Below are positions 1 to 8,100 of a stretch of DNA of 64,000 nucleotides, one piece after another; the first letter of the stretch is position 1; every line of letters begins with the position of its first letter. A program made the position numbers and the translations under genes. The notes under the pieces are model-generated. The model did not search any database. It saw nothing but the letters and a program-made list of their open reading frames with translations, and had not been told where the DNA came from. Source of the stretch: CAILKP01 sp038231815 (GTDB taxonomy: Bacteria > Planctomycetota > Phycisphaerae > Phycisphaerales > UBA1924); assembly GCA_038231815.1 (NCBI GenBank), contig JBBRKQ010000002.1, forward strand, positions 1-64,000. The letters are read 5' to 3'.

Positions 1-550
1 CCGACAGGACCATGTCCAGGTCGCTGTACTCAAGCTGGCTGACCGTGGGATTGATGGCGAACTGCGCGCCGCTGTCGGTGTGGATGCGGGCGACGCGGAC
101 CGTGGCGATCGGCCCCTCAAAGGGCACATCGCTGATGGCCAAAGCCGCGGAAGCCGCGGTGCCAGCGATCACGTCGGCATCGTTCTCGGCATCGTGGCTC
201 ATCACAAAGCACTGAATCAGCACCTCGTCGTAGTAGCCATCGGGGAACAACGGCCGCATGGGCCGGTCAATCATGCGCATCGTCAGGATTTCCTTCTCCG
301 ACGGGGGGCCCTCACGCTTCTTAAAGCCGCCCGGGAACTTGCCAGCAGCGCTTGTCTTCTCGCGGTAGTCGATGGTGAGACCAAGGAAATCGGGGATCTC
401 GTTGCGGGACTTGCCGCGGACCACGGTGGCCAGCACGGTGGTGCCGCCAAAGGTGGCCATAACGGCCGCGCCAGCGAGTTTGGCAACCTTGCCGGTTTCG
501 AGCGTGAGCGTCCGTCCGCCAAACTCTTTGGTAATAACTACGTGACTCAT
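1..550 (-). CDS. pnp: Polyribonucleotide nucleotidyltransferase (PNPase), N-terminal part
   Basis: This is the 5' part of a gene that runs off the left edge, so only about 183 codons are present. The translation starts MSHVVITKEFGGRTLTLETG and continues with FGGTTVLATVV, GLTIDYREK, AAGKFPGGFKKREG and RMIDRPMRPLFP. These are hallmarks of the first RNase PH-like domain of PNPase. PNPase degrades RNA 3'-5' by phosphorolysis and is a core degradosome enzyme in the cytoplasm. The ATG at 548-550 was chosen because the family motif begins there; a GTGAGG lies about 12 nt upstream. The gene follows rpsO on the same strand, the widespread rpsO-pnp arrangement, with a strong hairpin between them. The catalytic second domain and the KH/S1 domains lie outside the window. 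Confidence 0.95.
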   Translation of the reverse strand, partial: MSHVVITKEFGGRTLTLETGKVAKLAGAAVMATFGGTTVLATVVRGKSRNEIPDFLGLTIDYREKTSAAGKFPGGFKKREGPPSEKEILTMRMIDRPMRPLFPDGYYDEVLIQCFVMSHDAENDADVIAGTAASAALAISDVPFEGPIATVRVARIHTDSGAQFAINPTVSQLEYSDLDMVLS

Positions 551-895
551 ATGTACTTCTGGCCTCACGACGCGGAGGGTATTGCGAGCGTCGCTTTCGC
601 TGACGCGTAACCCGCCAAGGCCCCTGCACACGCACCGTGCGCGGCAGAGAACAATGGTTCGCGTCCCGGGTCACCGGTGCGTCGATAAGTTGGCAGAAGG
701 CGGAAGGCAGTCGCCGTGGTCAAACACCCGTCCGGGTGTGCCGCATCGCAACAAAGCCTTTGGCTCCGAAGCAACACTCTAAACACCCAAACCAAACTGT
801 GCCCCGCCGTGCAACGCACATTGCAGGCAGCACAGCCTAAAGACTGCCCAGCGCCCACTGCCTACCCGCGCAGCGGTGAGGCATGGAAACAAGTA

Positions 896-921
896 GGCCC
901 GCGAAGTTTCCTTCGCGGGCC
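896..921 (-). terminator. rpsO-pnp intergenic hairpin terminator
   Basis: A perfect 11-bp stem (GGCCCGCGAAG with CTTCGCGGGCC) closes a 4-nt loop that reads GAAA on the minus strand, a stable GNRA tetraloop. It starts 17 nt after the rpsO stop. The sequence after it on the minus strand is TACTTGTTT, only moderately T-rich, so termination may be partial and allow read-through into pnp, as in other bacteria with this gene pair. Confidence 0.75.
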
Positions 922-938
922 CATGAAAAATCTGCTTC

Positions 939-1193
939 TTACTTACGCAGGCCCAGCTTGCCAATCAGATCCGCATAGCGGCTGCGATCTGTCGCTGCAA
1001 GATACTTCAGCAGCTTGTTACGCTTGCTGGCCATCAGGACCAGACCGCGGCGGCTGTGCGCATCTTTCTTATGGGCCTTGAGGTGGTCGCTGAGATCATT
1101 GATGCGGCTGGTGAGCAGCGCAACTTGAACCTCGGGCGAGCCCGTGTCAGTGCCGTGAACTTGATACTTCTTGACGAAATCGGTCTTAGTCAT
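939..1193 (-). CDS. rpsO: 30S ribosomal protein S15
   Basis: An 84-residue protein beginning MTKTDFVKKYQVHG and carrying the S15 signature DTGSPEVQVALLTSRI, then LKAHKKDAHSRRGL and a basic C-terminus. S15 binds the central domain of 16S rRNA early in small-subunit assembly. The open frame extends 29 codons further upstream, but those residues are unlike S15; the ATG at 1191-1193 matches the family start, with a short GGA upstream. At 84 residues it is slightly shorter than the usual 88-89. It precedes pnp on the same strand, separated by a hairpin, as is typical. Confidence 0.97.
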   Translation of the reverse strand: MTKTDFVKKYQVHGTDTGSPEVQVALLTSRINDLSDHLKAHKKDAHSRRGLVLMASKRNKLLKYLAATDRSRYADLIGKLGLRK

Positions 1194-1640
1194 TTCAAAA
1201 TCCGTACGAGGTGCTTGGGGGTGAGTATAGCCAGCCCGTACCTGCGGTTCTAGCCGAGAAATCCAATACACCAAACACAACCCGACACAACCGACACCGA
1301 CATCAGAGCAACCGCCAGAACATGCTCCAAAATGCTCCGCCGGACCAAAATCTCATGATCCTGTACACGGACAATTCACACGAGGCTAGGTCACCGAGCA
1401 GATTCCTAGGACTCCCGAATCACTTTTCACCCCCTAAACAGGGGTAAACCCCGGCGCAGCCTTACGACGTGAATAAAGCTGGCTCCATTCCAAATGGAGC
1501 CAGCTTTCATAAGGAGCCCCGTAGCCGCGCAAACTTGCCCGCGACTACGCCGTGTTCGTATCAACCTCCGCCCGCCTCCGCCCGCCTCCACGCTTCACCC
1601 CCGCCGAACGACCTGTTTCACATCCAGCCCGGCGGTGCGC
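1194..1640. other. Gene-free stretch upstream of rpsO
   Basis: No convincing coding region on either strand. It should hold the rpsO promoter and leader, and it contains a strong hairpin at 1475-1507 plus a smaller C-run/G-run hairpin near 1429-1445. No recognisable riboswitch was seen. Confidence 0.5.
1475..1507 (-). terminator. Hairpin terminator downstream of the MshEN-domain gene
   Basis: A perfect 15-bp stem (AAAGCTGGCTCCATT pairing with its complement at 1493-1507) has a 3-nt loop. On the minus strand the hairpin ends in TTTATT, a short U-tract. It lies about 130 nt past the stop of the gene at 1641-2123. The A-rich/T-rich flanks mean it could work in both directions. Confidence 0.7.
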
Positions 1641-2123
1641 TCAGGCCGCCAGGCCATAAGCGGACAAACCCGCCACGTGCTCAACTCCCGGCATGGGATA
1701 GTGCTCTCCAAGTGCTGCTGCCAACTTGGCCTCATCCGTGAGCACCATGTAGCACGATGGCCCAAAGTGCTGATACGCAAACCGCAGCGCCTTAGCCAAG
1801 AACGGCTTGGCCGTGCACACCATCACCTCCGCACCGTCATAGCGGACTGGCAGGATTTTAAACTGCCACGCCTGCCGCCGCGACAGCGTGCCGATCACCG
1901 CCTTGTCCACCCCTTCGGCCCCAGGGTCAATCGTCGCGGTAATGTACGAATACTGCTCCGCCCAGGCTTCCTCAAGCACCTTGGTGCTAATCGCAAACAT
2001 CTCCTCGGCCAGCAGACCAAAGGGCTCGCGGCGTCGCCGCTGCATCGTCAGCACTTGGTCAACCTGATCAGGCGTCAGAACTCCGCGGCTGACCAAAATC
2101 TCTCCGATACGTGGGATGTTCAC
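1641..2123 (-). CDS. MshEN / GspE N-terminal-domain protein, stand-alone
   Basis: A 160-residue protein resembling the N-terminal MshEN (T2SSE_N) domain of type II secretion and type IV pilus ATPases. It opens VNIPRIGEILVSRGVLTPDQ, then QVLTMQRRR and later KILPVRYDGAEVMVCTAKP, the usual layout of that fold. In some ATPases this domain binds c-di-GMP. No ATPase domain follows, so the protein is a free-standing copy and may act as a regulator or small-ligand sensor (inference). GTG at 2121-2123 was chosen over the longer frame because an AGGAG site sits 9 nt upstream. The nearest neighbour is clpS upstream on the same strand, about 290 nt away, and nothing ties the two functionally. The ligand cannot be predicted from sequence alone. 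Confidence 0.7.
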   Translation of the reverse strand: MNIPRIGEILVSRGVLTPDQVDQVLTMQRRRREPFGLLAEEMFAISTKVLEEAWAEQYSYITATIDPGAEGVDKAVIGTLSRRQAWQFKILPVRYDGAEVMVCTAKPFLAKALRFAYQHFGPSCYMVLTDEAKLAAALGEHYPMPGVEHVAGLSAYGLAA

Positions 2124-2416
2124 GGTGCGATGCTCCTGTTCGTGGCTTGATGCACCCGGGCTCAGTGCCCGGGTCGCCGCCACGCTCAAGAAATATCGAC
2201 ACAACCGCGCAACAACTGCGCCTCACACGAGCGTTTCGGAAATCTCCCCTGGCCCCCAACCCCAAAAAGCCAGCAGCTTTGCGCACTCCCCCCGCTTCGC
2301 CCTTACAGCGCAACAAGAAGTCGCGGCGGATAATCCCGCTTGGATTTGTTGCCCACTTCAAATTTAAATTGCAAGACCCAAGCCTGTCTCTTGAGGTCCA
2401 ATAACCACAAGCCGCT

Positions 2417-2866
2417 TCAGGCGGGTTCAATGGTCGCAACTAGGCCCTTGCTTTGCAGCTGCTCGCACTTGAGTTCAGCCAGTTCCTTGTGCGTCACGCA
2501 CACCAGCCCTACACCCGTGTCGTGAGCCTCCATCATGATTCGAAATGCTCGGACCGGATGCACGGCGGCAATCTGCATGAGGGCGATGGTTACGAAGTCC
2601 TGGTCGTTGTGGTCATCGTTGTGCAGCAGCACTTTGTACGGCGGCATTTTGTCGAGTTTGGGAGTTGACGGAGCCTGGGCAGGCCGCTCGGCAACCGCTG
2701 TCGCTCCACCACGCTCTGGGCCGGCAGGTTCCTCTGCCCGCTGGGGCTCCGGAGATGCCGGCGTGGGCGCAGGAGGCTGCGGCGCGGCGGGCTCCTCGGC
2801 GGCGACAGGGGCAAGGTTCACGGAAATTGAGTTCACAACAGAGGAGCTGGACATGTTCATGCTCAC
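2417..2866 (-). CDS. clpS: ATP-dependent Clp protease adaptor ClpS with extended N-terminus
   Basis: A 149-residue protein whose second half is ClpS: PPYKVLLHNDDHNDQDFV, then a helix ending in IMMEAHDTGVGLV and the C-terminal LVATIEPA. ClpS binds N-degrons (Leu, Phe, Trp, Tyr N-termini) and delivers them to the ClpA/ClpC-type unfoldase. The HNDD segment and the helix with the HxxG-like motif form the N-degron pocket. The first ~70 residues are a low-complexity Pro/Ala/Glu tail, much longer than in typical ClpS of about 100 residues. The ClpS tail is known to matter for handing substrate to the unfoldase, so the extension may be functional. No clpA is nearby, but aat, which creates Leu/Phe N-degrons, is at 60.2 kb. 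Confidence 0.9.
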   Translation of the reverse strand: MSMNMSSSSVVNSISVNLAPVAAEEPAAPQPPAPTPASPEPQRAEEPAGPERGGATAVAERPAQAPSTPKLDKMPPYKVLLHNDDHNDQDFVTIALMQIAAVHPVRAFRIMMEAHDTGVGLVCVTHKELAELKCEQLQSKGLVATIEPA

Positions 2867-3335
2867 GAAACAGATCTTGCGGATTCAATTGCGCCAAATG
2901 CGGGAGCTGCCTTATCGCCACTCCGGAAGAAATGCTAGCGATGTGCGAACCTCAAAGCGCGGTCATCGGCTGCTTCCAGCGAGCTGAATTCGAGTAGTCG
3001 GGTTATTGAGGACTTTGCCCGTTGCCGCTTGAACGATCACCCGAGCGCTTGGGACCGGATACCACCAACTTCCAGGACTTTTCCCCAAGCCAGCCACAAC
3101 ACGTTCGCCAGCAGCAACTTGAGAGCGTGGTCGCGTGGCGTAAGCCCAATCCGGAGCTTCCGCAGAGCTCCGATAATCGCAATCCGACAGCCGAACCTCA
3201 AAACTGGCCCTAAAAACACACGACGTTTCGTTGAACATCGAATCGTGGTCTCCTCGCCAGCACCGCAGTCAACGGCACAACCACCGCGGCACTCTGCCAC
3301 ATCACGCCGCGACGGTCTGACCTCTGGCTTCGCCA
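2867..3335. other. Gene-poor stretch between clpS and the DUF2470-like gene
   Basis: No recognisable protein. A 100-codon minus-strand frame (3037-3339) starts with ATGATGGCG overlapping the stop of the upstream gene in an ATGA arrangement, which would fit translational coupling. Its product has no family match I can name and its composition is not convincingly coding. It is mentioned as a possibility only. Confidence 0.35.
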
Positions 3336-3935
3336 TCATGCCAGCAAATCACGAATCCGCCCCTCGGCCACGGCTGGGTCTTCTGCAAATTTCACAAACG
3401 TCACCCGCCGCACGCCCTCCCGGCAGCGCAGGTCTATGCCGCGAGGATCGATTCCCACCGCAAGAATTTCGTGCAGCTCAGCGCCCAGTCGCGCATTGAC
3501 GACGGCGCTCAGCCGCGCACGATCCGTGTTGAGTAGCTTTAGCAGACGGCCTTCGGCCTCGGCCAGCGGGTGCACCAGCGGCATGTCGCTCGGGTCCAGC
3601 ACCACGCCGGCAATCTTGCCGCCGATGGGCTCAAGCCGGCACCACATGCCCCGGTGACCGGTACCGTGATAGGCTGTAAACCGGTCCGCCGCGGCACCGG
3701 CCTCATCCTCGTTAAACGGAACAATCTTTACCTGCATTTGCAGCGAGTCGTAACCATCTTCCGGGATGCACAGCGTGCCCTCCTGCGCAGTCGCCGCGGA
3801 CCCGGGCAGCATGGTCACCAGCACTCCACCTCGCGGCTCAATGGCGAACATCAATTTGTACGAGCCATCCTCGCAAAGCAGCTCGCCGCGTCGATGGTTC
3901 CAGAGTGCGGAAACCGGGAGTTCAAGGTCAGCCAT
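3336..3935 (-). CDS. DUF2470 / HugZ-like C-terminal domain protein
   Basis: A protein of about 199 residues. The last ~80 residues (PLAEAEGRLLKLLNTDR … VGIDPRGIDLRCREGVRRV … RIRDLLA) resemble the DUF2470 domain found at the C-terminus of HugZ-type haem-utilisation proteins and PPOX-like flavin proteins. The N-terminal half (MADLELPVSALW… MFAIEPRGGVLVTML) is not clearly a PPOX barrel, so haem or flavin binding is not supported. The frame is open to 4148, but the residues before MADLELP look non-coding; the ATG at 3933-3935 has no clear Shine-Dalgarno site. The start and function are therefore uncertain. Confidence 0.55.
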   Translation of the reverse strand: MADLELPVSALWNHRRGELLCEDGSYKLMFAIEPRGGVLVTMLPGSAATAQEGTLCIPEDGYDSLQMQVKIVPFNEDEAGAAADRFTAYHGTGHRGMWCRLEPIGGKIAGVVLDPSDMPLVHPLAEAEGRLLKLLNTDRARLSAVVNARLGAELHEILAVGIDPRGIDLRCREGVRRVTFVKFAEDPAVAEGRIRDLLA

Positions 3936-4263
3936 AAGCGAGTGTACGACAACCACGAAGCAGTGTGGAACAACGGCAAGCATGTCAAGCTTTGCAGACT
4001 CGTCCTGCCAGACCGGCTTGATCTGGAGGGTCAAGCGGAGATGACTGCACAAGAAATCGCTGCGCACCAGCGGTTGCTCCGCGGCGTGTTTGGGGGAAGG
4101 CTGTGGGTGAGAACGGGGGTGACCAATAGAGTCAAAGAATAGAGTCAATGAATAAGGTCGATGAATAAAGTCTTAGATTCATGCCGGGATCGGCTGCCAC
4201 CGACCCGGCGCCTGATGCCAGGCTAAACCGGAAGCAAGGTTCGGATTCGGCTAATATTCCTCG

Positions 4264-5268
4264 ATGACTCTTGAGCCACTCATGATCCGCCAGCCGGGTG
4301 AACTGACGAAAGAATGGCTTGAGCAGGTGCTTCGCCGCCGGGTGCGCTCGTTTGAGAGTTCTGACTCTTCAAAGAGCAGCTGGGGTTCGCACGTTCGGCT
4401 CAGTGTGTCAACCATCGATGAGCCCCATCCACTCAAACTGCACCTGAAGATCGGATCGGCAGCCACCTTCGGGCGTGACGAGGTTGACTACTACATCAAG
4501 TATTTCGTGGGGCTGTCAGATGCCCCGCTTGTGCGATGTCACTTTGCTGGCGCTGATGCATCTCACTACAACCTGCTCTTAGATGACCTCTCCGCAACGC
4601 ACCGCGATCAGAAGTTTATCGAACCAACTGAGAGCTACGGGCTCGCACTGGTTGAGGCGGCCGCCAAGCTCCACGCGCACTATTGGCCGCAACCACCACC
4701 AAATGAATCGCTCCTGCGAAGCGCTGCCGCGCGGATGCTGTCTAGCCAATATGCGATGCTTGAAGCTATGGGCGAGAGCTTTACGCCTGCCGAAAGGGAT
4801 ACCGCACGAAGAGTCCTTGGCCGCAACGTTCAGGACCGAATTGCTCGTCTAAGCGATCCGGAAGGATTCACCTGGATTCATCGCGATCTCAATCCGACCA
4901 ATGTGCTCGCTCCGATCAGCGGTGATGCCCCGGTGTACCTCATCGATCACCAGCCCTTCGCGTTCTCGCCCGCGCATGCCTGGTTAGGGGTGAGCGATAT
5001 CGTTCATGCCATCGTCGTGTGGTGGCCCATAGAGCTGCGCCGCCAATGCGAACGCCGGCTTGTCGAGCATTGGCACAAGACTCTGACCAGCCGCGGCGTT
5101 TGCAACTACACCCTGGTCAAAGCATGGCAGGATTGGAAACTCTGCGGCCCGTTTTGCATCGATACCCCTGCAGATTGGTGTTCCCAGCCCGATGAACGGG
5201 CGAAGATGCGATTCCTTTGGGAGGTGCAACTAAAGAGGGTGATTGCGTTTGCAACAGACCACACTTAA
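4264..5268 (+). CDS. Phosphotransferase (aminoglycoside/choline/ecdysteroid kinase-like fold)
   Basis: A 334-residue protein with the small-molecule kinase fold. The catalytic loop is HRDLNPTNVL (His206, Asp208, Asn213) and the metal-binding motif is YLIDHQP with its Asp about 20 residues later, replacing the DFG of protein kinases. An N-lobe with HLKIG supplies the probable ATP-binding Lys. Such enzymes transfer the ATP gamma-phosphate to hydroxyls on small molecules such as choline, sugars or steroids. The WWPIELRRQCE region resembles the ecdysteroid-kinase-like branch. The substrate cannot be told, and nothing around it suggests a pathway. The start at 4264 is the first ATG; a second is six codons later. 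A copy of the 95-bp interspersed repeat begins about 40 nt after its stop. Confidence 0.75.
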   Translation: MTLEPLMIRQPGELTKEWLEQVLRRRVRSFESSDSSKSSWGSHVRLSVSTIDEPHPLKLHLKIGSAATFGRDEVDYYIKYFVGLSDAPLVRCHFAGADASHYNLLLDDLSATHRDQKFIEPTESYGLALVEAAAKLHAHYWPQPPPNESLLRSAAARMLSSQYAMLEAMGESFTPAERDTARRVLGRNVQDRIARLSDPEGFTWIHRDLNPTNVLAPISGDAPVYLIDHQPFAFSPAHAWLGVSDIVHAIVVWWPIELRRQCERRLVEHWHKTLTSRGVCNYTLVKAWQDWKLCGPFCIDTPADWCSQPDERAKMRFLWEVQLKRVIAFATDHT

Positions 5269-5307
5269 GCACTCTGTCGAGACGCTTGGAAGCGGGCCGC
5301 TGAAGAG

Positions 5308-5400
5308 TTCAAGCAAAGCACCCGTAAGGCGGGCCTTGGAGGTATTCGCTTTTCAATCGAGGTGACAGAACACCAGTAGAGAGTTTCTTGCAGGGCGTTT
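5308..5400 (+). repeat. Interspersed ~95-bp repeat, copy 1
   Basis: This segment matches 10011-10107. The core at 5354-5375 (CAATCGAGGTGACAGAACACCA is 22 nt) differs at one base from 10059-10080, and the next 24 nt match with about five differences. Upstream of the core both copies carry a small hairpin of the AAGG…CCTT type. It follows the stop of a plus-strand gene, as does copy 2. The two copies bracket a decayed region. Confidence 0.7.
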
Positions 5401-5848
5401 GCGAGCGACAGCCGGAGATATGCCGATTACTCCAATTGTGGTCAACGTATGGGGCCTCGTGCAGCCGGGCGGCTCAGCACGAACCCGCCGTCCACGATGA
5501 TCAGCAATCCGGTGCTCGCGCACCACCGCGTCGTGCCCAGCTTCACGGGTGTGACGAAAGTAATCGCCTGATGCACAAGGAGCCGCGCCATCCGCATCTC
5601 TGCACGCGAGGGCATCAAGTTCTTTTCGGGAATCGTCGCCCACGAGACGCTCGGCCGTTGGCAGCTGGGGATCGGGAGCAAGGACATGCTCTCCTGGAAG
5701 ATCGGCTCGGTCAGCTTCAACGGCGATATGAATACCGCCGCGGCGATCAGTTGGCCGATCGTGCTGATAACGCTGGGGTGCTTCGCGCGGATTCGTGGGC
5801 CACGTCCTGCTGCGGCCCGAACTGAAGCTTCGCCGCCAACAAACCCGA
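5401..5848 (+). other. Unrecognised, possibly degenerate stretch
   Basis: No gene could be recognised. One plus-strand frame reads MISNPVLAHHRVVPSF from 5497, meets a TGA at about 5569-5571, and continues with FFSGIVAHETLGRWQLGIG and then a hydrophobic stretch (ISWPIVLITLGCFARI) to about 5800. This reads like a protein fragment interrupted by a stop, in keeping with the decay seen further downstream, but I cannot name a family. The opposite strand also has an open frame without recognisable features. Confidence 0.3.
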
Positions 5849-7195
5849 TCACGATTTGGGGCGAGCGCGCATCGGTTCAGTTACTACGTGCCTGCTATTG
5901 GCCAGCCAAAGCACGCCCAAGGCGCACAGCGCCGCAATCGCAAGCCCGCTCCCGATCAGAAAGGCCGGGGCCGGACCGGCGCGGTCCCATACAACACCAG
6001 CGAGAATGCTGGCGGCGAGGGTGCAGAGTCCGGTGCTGGCATAGAAGATGCCTAGGGCCGTGCCGCGATAGAGCAGGGGCGCGTGGTCGGTGATGAGGGC
6101 CTTGCTCACGCCCTCGGTCAGGGCGGTTGACACGCCGTAGCAGGCCATCAGCGGCCACAGGCCCCATGCATACGCGGGTTGCAGCCACGCGAAGCCCGCG
6201 TAGACCCCGGCGTAAAGAACCCAACCCGCGGCGATGACGGCCCAGCGGCCCAGACGATCGCTCAAGATGCCCGCGGGGTACGACAGCAGTGCGTAGAAGA
6301 CGTTGAACACGGCGTACAGCAGCACAACGGCCCACGCCGAGAAGCCAAGGTCGCTGGCACGCAGCAGCAGGAAAGCATCGGCGCTGTTCGCCAGGGCGAA
6401 TATGAGAAAAACCAAAAGCGTGAGCCAGTAGCGGCGCGGGAGCATGCGCACGCCTGTCAGCAGCGGGGACGGCGATGTGGACGAGAGAGCCTCGGGCGGC
6501 TGCGCAGGTAAGGGTGCGGGCGAAGGGGAAGCCGCGGTCGTGGCAGTAGGCTCTCGCACCAAGAACGTGACGACGAAGGCGACCACGCCCAGAGCAGCGG
6601 CCACAATAAAGACCGCGCGAAAGACCCACTCAGGCGGTGCTTTCAACGCGCCGGTCACCGCGACATCGCTGGGCGTGGTTGCAAACCACCACAAGATTGC
6701 CGCGGAGATGAGAACACCAACGAGCGCGCCCGCAGTGTCGATGGCGCGGTGAACACCAAACGCCTGTCCGCGCTGGTGGGCGGGCACGGCATCGGCGATG
6801 AGGGCATCACGCGGAGCGCTGCGAAGCCCCTTGCCGAAGCGATCGAGCAAGCGGCCCACCATGACCATGGGCCATATGCTCGCGAAGGCGATGATCGCCT
6901 TGCCCAGAATCGGCAGGCCATAGCCCACACGCACCCACGGCACACGGCGGCCCGAGCGGTCGCTGGAGAGGCCCGCGTAGGTTGTCATAACTGCCACGAT
7001 GAGCACCGCCGCACCTTCGATGATTCCGAGCTGAGTCTTGGAGGTTCCAAGCACACCCACCAGAAACAAGGGCAAGAGCGGTGAGACCATCTCACCCGAG
7101 ATATCCGCGAAGCACGAGACCCAACTGAGTACCCAGACCGATCGAGGGAGCGGAGGACGCTGGGCGTGCGGTGAAGGATTGTGGCCGTGAAACAT
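5849..7195 (-). CDS. MFS transporter
   Basis: A 448-residue polytopic membrane protein of the major facilitator superfamily with about 12 hydrophobic segments. It has the MFS motif A-like loop GLSSDRSGRRVPWV after TM2 and its second-half counterpart GILSDRLGRW. The WVSCFADISGEMVSPLLPLFL start is typical of drug/metabolite-type MFS members related to YbfB/tetracycline-like carriers. A Pro/Ser/Ala-rich linker (PSPAPLPAQPPEAL) joins the halves. The frame is open far upstream, but those residues are shadows of the broken DoxX gene; ATG at 7193-7195 gives normal family length, with an alternative ATG eight codons earlier. Neither has a clear ribosome site. The substrate is unknown. The gene looks intact although its neighbours on this side are decayed. 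Confidence 0.8.
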   Translation of the reverse strand: MFHGHNPSPHAQRPPLPRSVWVLSWVSCFADISGEMVSPLLPLFLVGVLGTSKTQLGIIEGAAVLIVAVMTTYAGLSSDRSGRRVPWVRVGYGLPILGKAIIAFASIWPMVMVGRLLDRFGKGLRSAPRDALIADAVPAHQRGQAFGVHRAIDTAGALVGVLISAAILWWFATTPSDVAVTGALKAPPEWVFRAVFIVAAALGVVAFVVTFLVREPTATTAASPSPAPLPAQPPEALSSTSPSPLLTGVRMLPRRYWLTLLVFLIFALANSADAFLLLRASDLGFSAWAVVLLYAVFNVFYALLSYPAGILSDRLGRWAVIAAGWVLYAGVYAGFAWLQPAYAWGLWPLMACYGVSTALTEGVSKALITDHAPLLYRGTALGIFYASTGLCTLAASILAGVVWDRAGPAPAFLIGSGLAIAALCALGVLWLANSRHVVTEPMRARPKS

Positions 7196-7370
7196 CTCTG
7201 GCTGAGCGTACGGTCTCATCCGCAACGTCGACAGCGTACGTGAATCAAACGTGCCGGGAGTGCTTGGAGCCAACGTATGGGTGACGTTAGTGGATGTAGA
7301 CCAGCCCGCGCCGACGAACCCCGCCGCGCTGGTCTTGCTGGCTAGGACAACGAGGCAAACCTCTCTCACC

Positions 7371-7484
7371 AAGTGTAAGCCCGGCGAAGGCGGCACAGTC
7401 GCCGTCTCCATGACACGCTGGATCACCACACGCGAAACGAAGGGGCCGCGCTCGGAGATGGCGACGGCGATGGTGGCGGCGTGA
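7371..7484 (+). pseudogene. C-terminal fragment A of an RGExGPWSE-type planctomycete protein
   Basis: The translation KCKPGEGGTVAVSMTRWITT followed by RETKGPRSEMATAMVAA-stop aligns over its length with fragment B at 8101-8212, and the DNA aligns as well. The pattern RW(I/V)xxRxExGPxSE before the C-terminus is, from memory, common at the end of short uncharacterised planctomycete proteins found in many copies. Here only the last ~40-55 codons are recognisable, with no coherent upstream part. I read it as a remnant of a duplicated gene. Confidence 0.5.
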
Positions 7485-7511
7485 TGTTCACTCGCGCAGC
7501 GTTGGCGGATG

Positions 7512-7909
7512 ATCCGCGGAACCAATGGCGAGCCAGCACGGCATCGAGACTGAGACGACCGAGCCCGGAAATCAGAAGCGACAGCGACATTTAAAAATAG
7601 AGGACCGCCGGAGTGCCGTGCTGGAGCGGTTGTTTGTGAGAGATGAACGTGGCGACGCAGGTGGTGATGCCGATGAACAGCGCCGCGGGTCGAGTGAGGA
7701 GCCCGATCATCAAGAGCCCGCCGCCCCAAACTCCGAGAGCTCCGCAGCCCAGGCGAAGAACTTGGGAATCAGGAAAAGCCCATCTTGGCGACATCGTCGA
7801 CAAACCACTCCTGCGGCGCCCACACCCCATCGCGCGGCAGGACCTTCTCGAAAACCGTGACCCGCAGAGACCCAGCGCCCAAGCGAAGAATCAAAAGCCC
7901 CACGCTTGC
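7512..7909 (-). pseudogene. DoxX family membrane protein, broken
   Basis: Read on the minus strand, consecutive pieces in different frames rebuild a DoxX protein: LLILRLGAG, then FEKVLPRDGVWAPQEWFVDD, DVAKMGF, a shift near 7772-7780, LIPKFFAWAAELSEFG, a shift near 7720-7727, GGLLMIGLLTRPAALFIGIT, PAVLYF, an in-frame TAA at 7591-7593, then MSLSLLISGLGRLSLDAVLA. DoxX proteins are four-helix membrane proteins of the DoxX/SURF4 type, and the final GLGRLSLD is their usual end. Two frameshifts plus one stop make a functional product unlikely. Both shifts fall in short homopolymers, so sequencing error must be excluded for those, but it would not explain the stop. It lies between the two RGExGPWSE-type fragments. 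Confidence 0.8.
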
Positions 7910-8100
7910 GGGCCAAGGTGTAGCTCGCACTCCGCCCAACAGTAGCAAAACGATCTTTGAGATGCGGTAGGGTCACCCCGTGGCGCGGTGTCCGCCGACG
8001 TTCAATCGGACGACGACATCGGGTCGTTTCCGATCAAGCCTGACCGACAATTCGCGCTCTGTTTCATGACCATGACCAGCCGCCCGGCCCTCCGCACCGA

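Noticed and set aside
80..610. Plus-strand ORF of 176 codons opposite pnp
   Set aside because: The minus strand encodes unmistakable PNPase across the same span.
3570..4142. Plus-strand ORF of 190 codons opposite the DUF2470-like gene
   Set aside because: No recognisable domain; the opposite strand has a family-like C-terminal domain.
7196..7729. Upstream extension of the MFS frame (178 extra codons)
   Set aside because: The residues are non-membrane, have odd composition and overlap the remains of the DoxX gene; the family start fits ATG at 7195.
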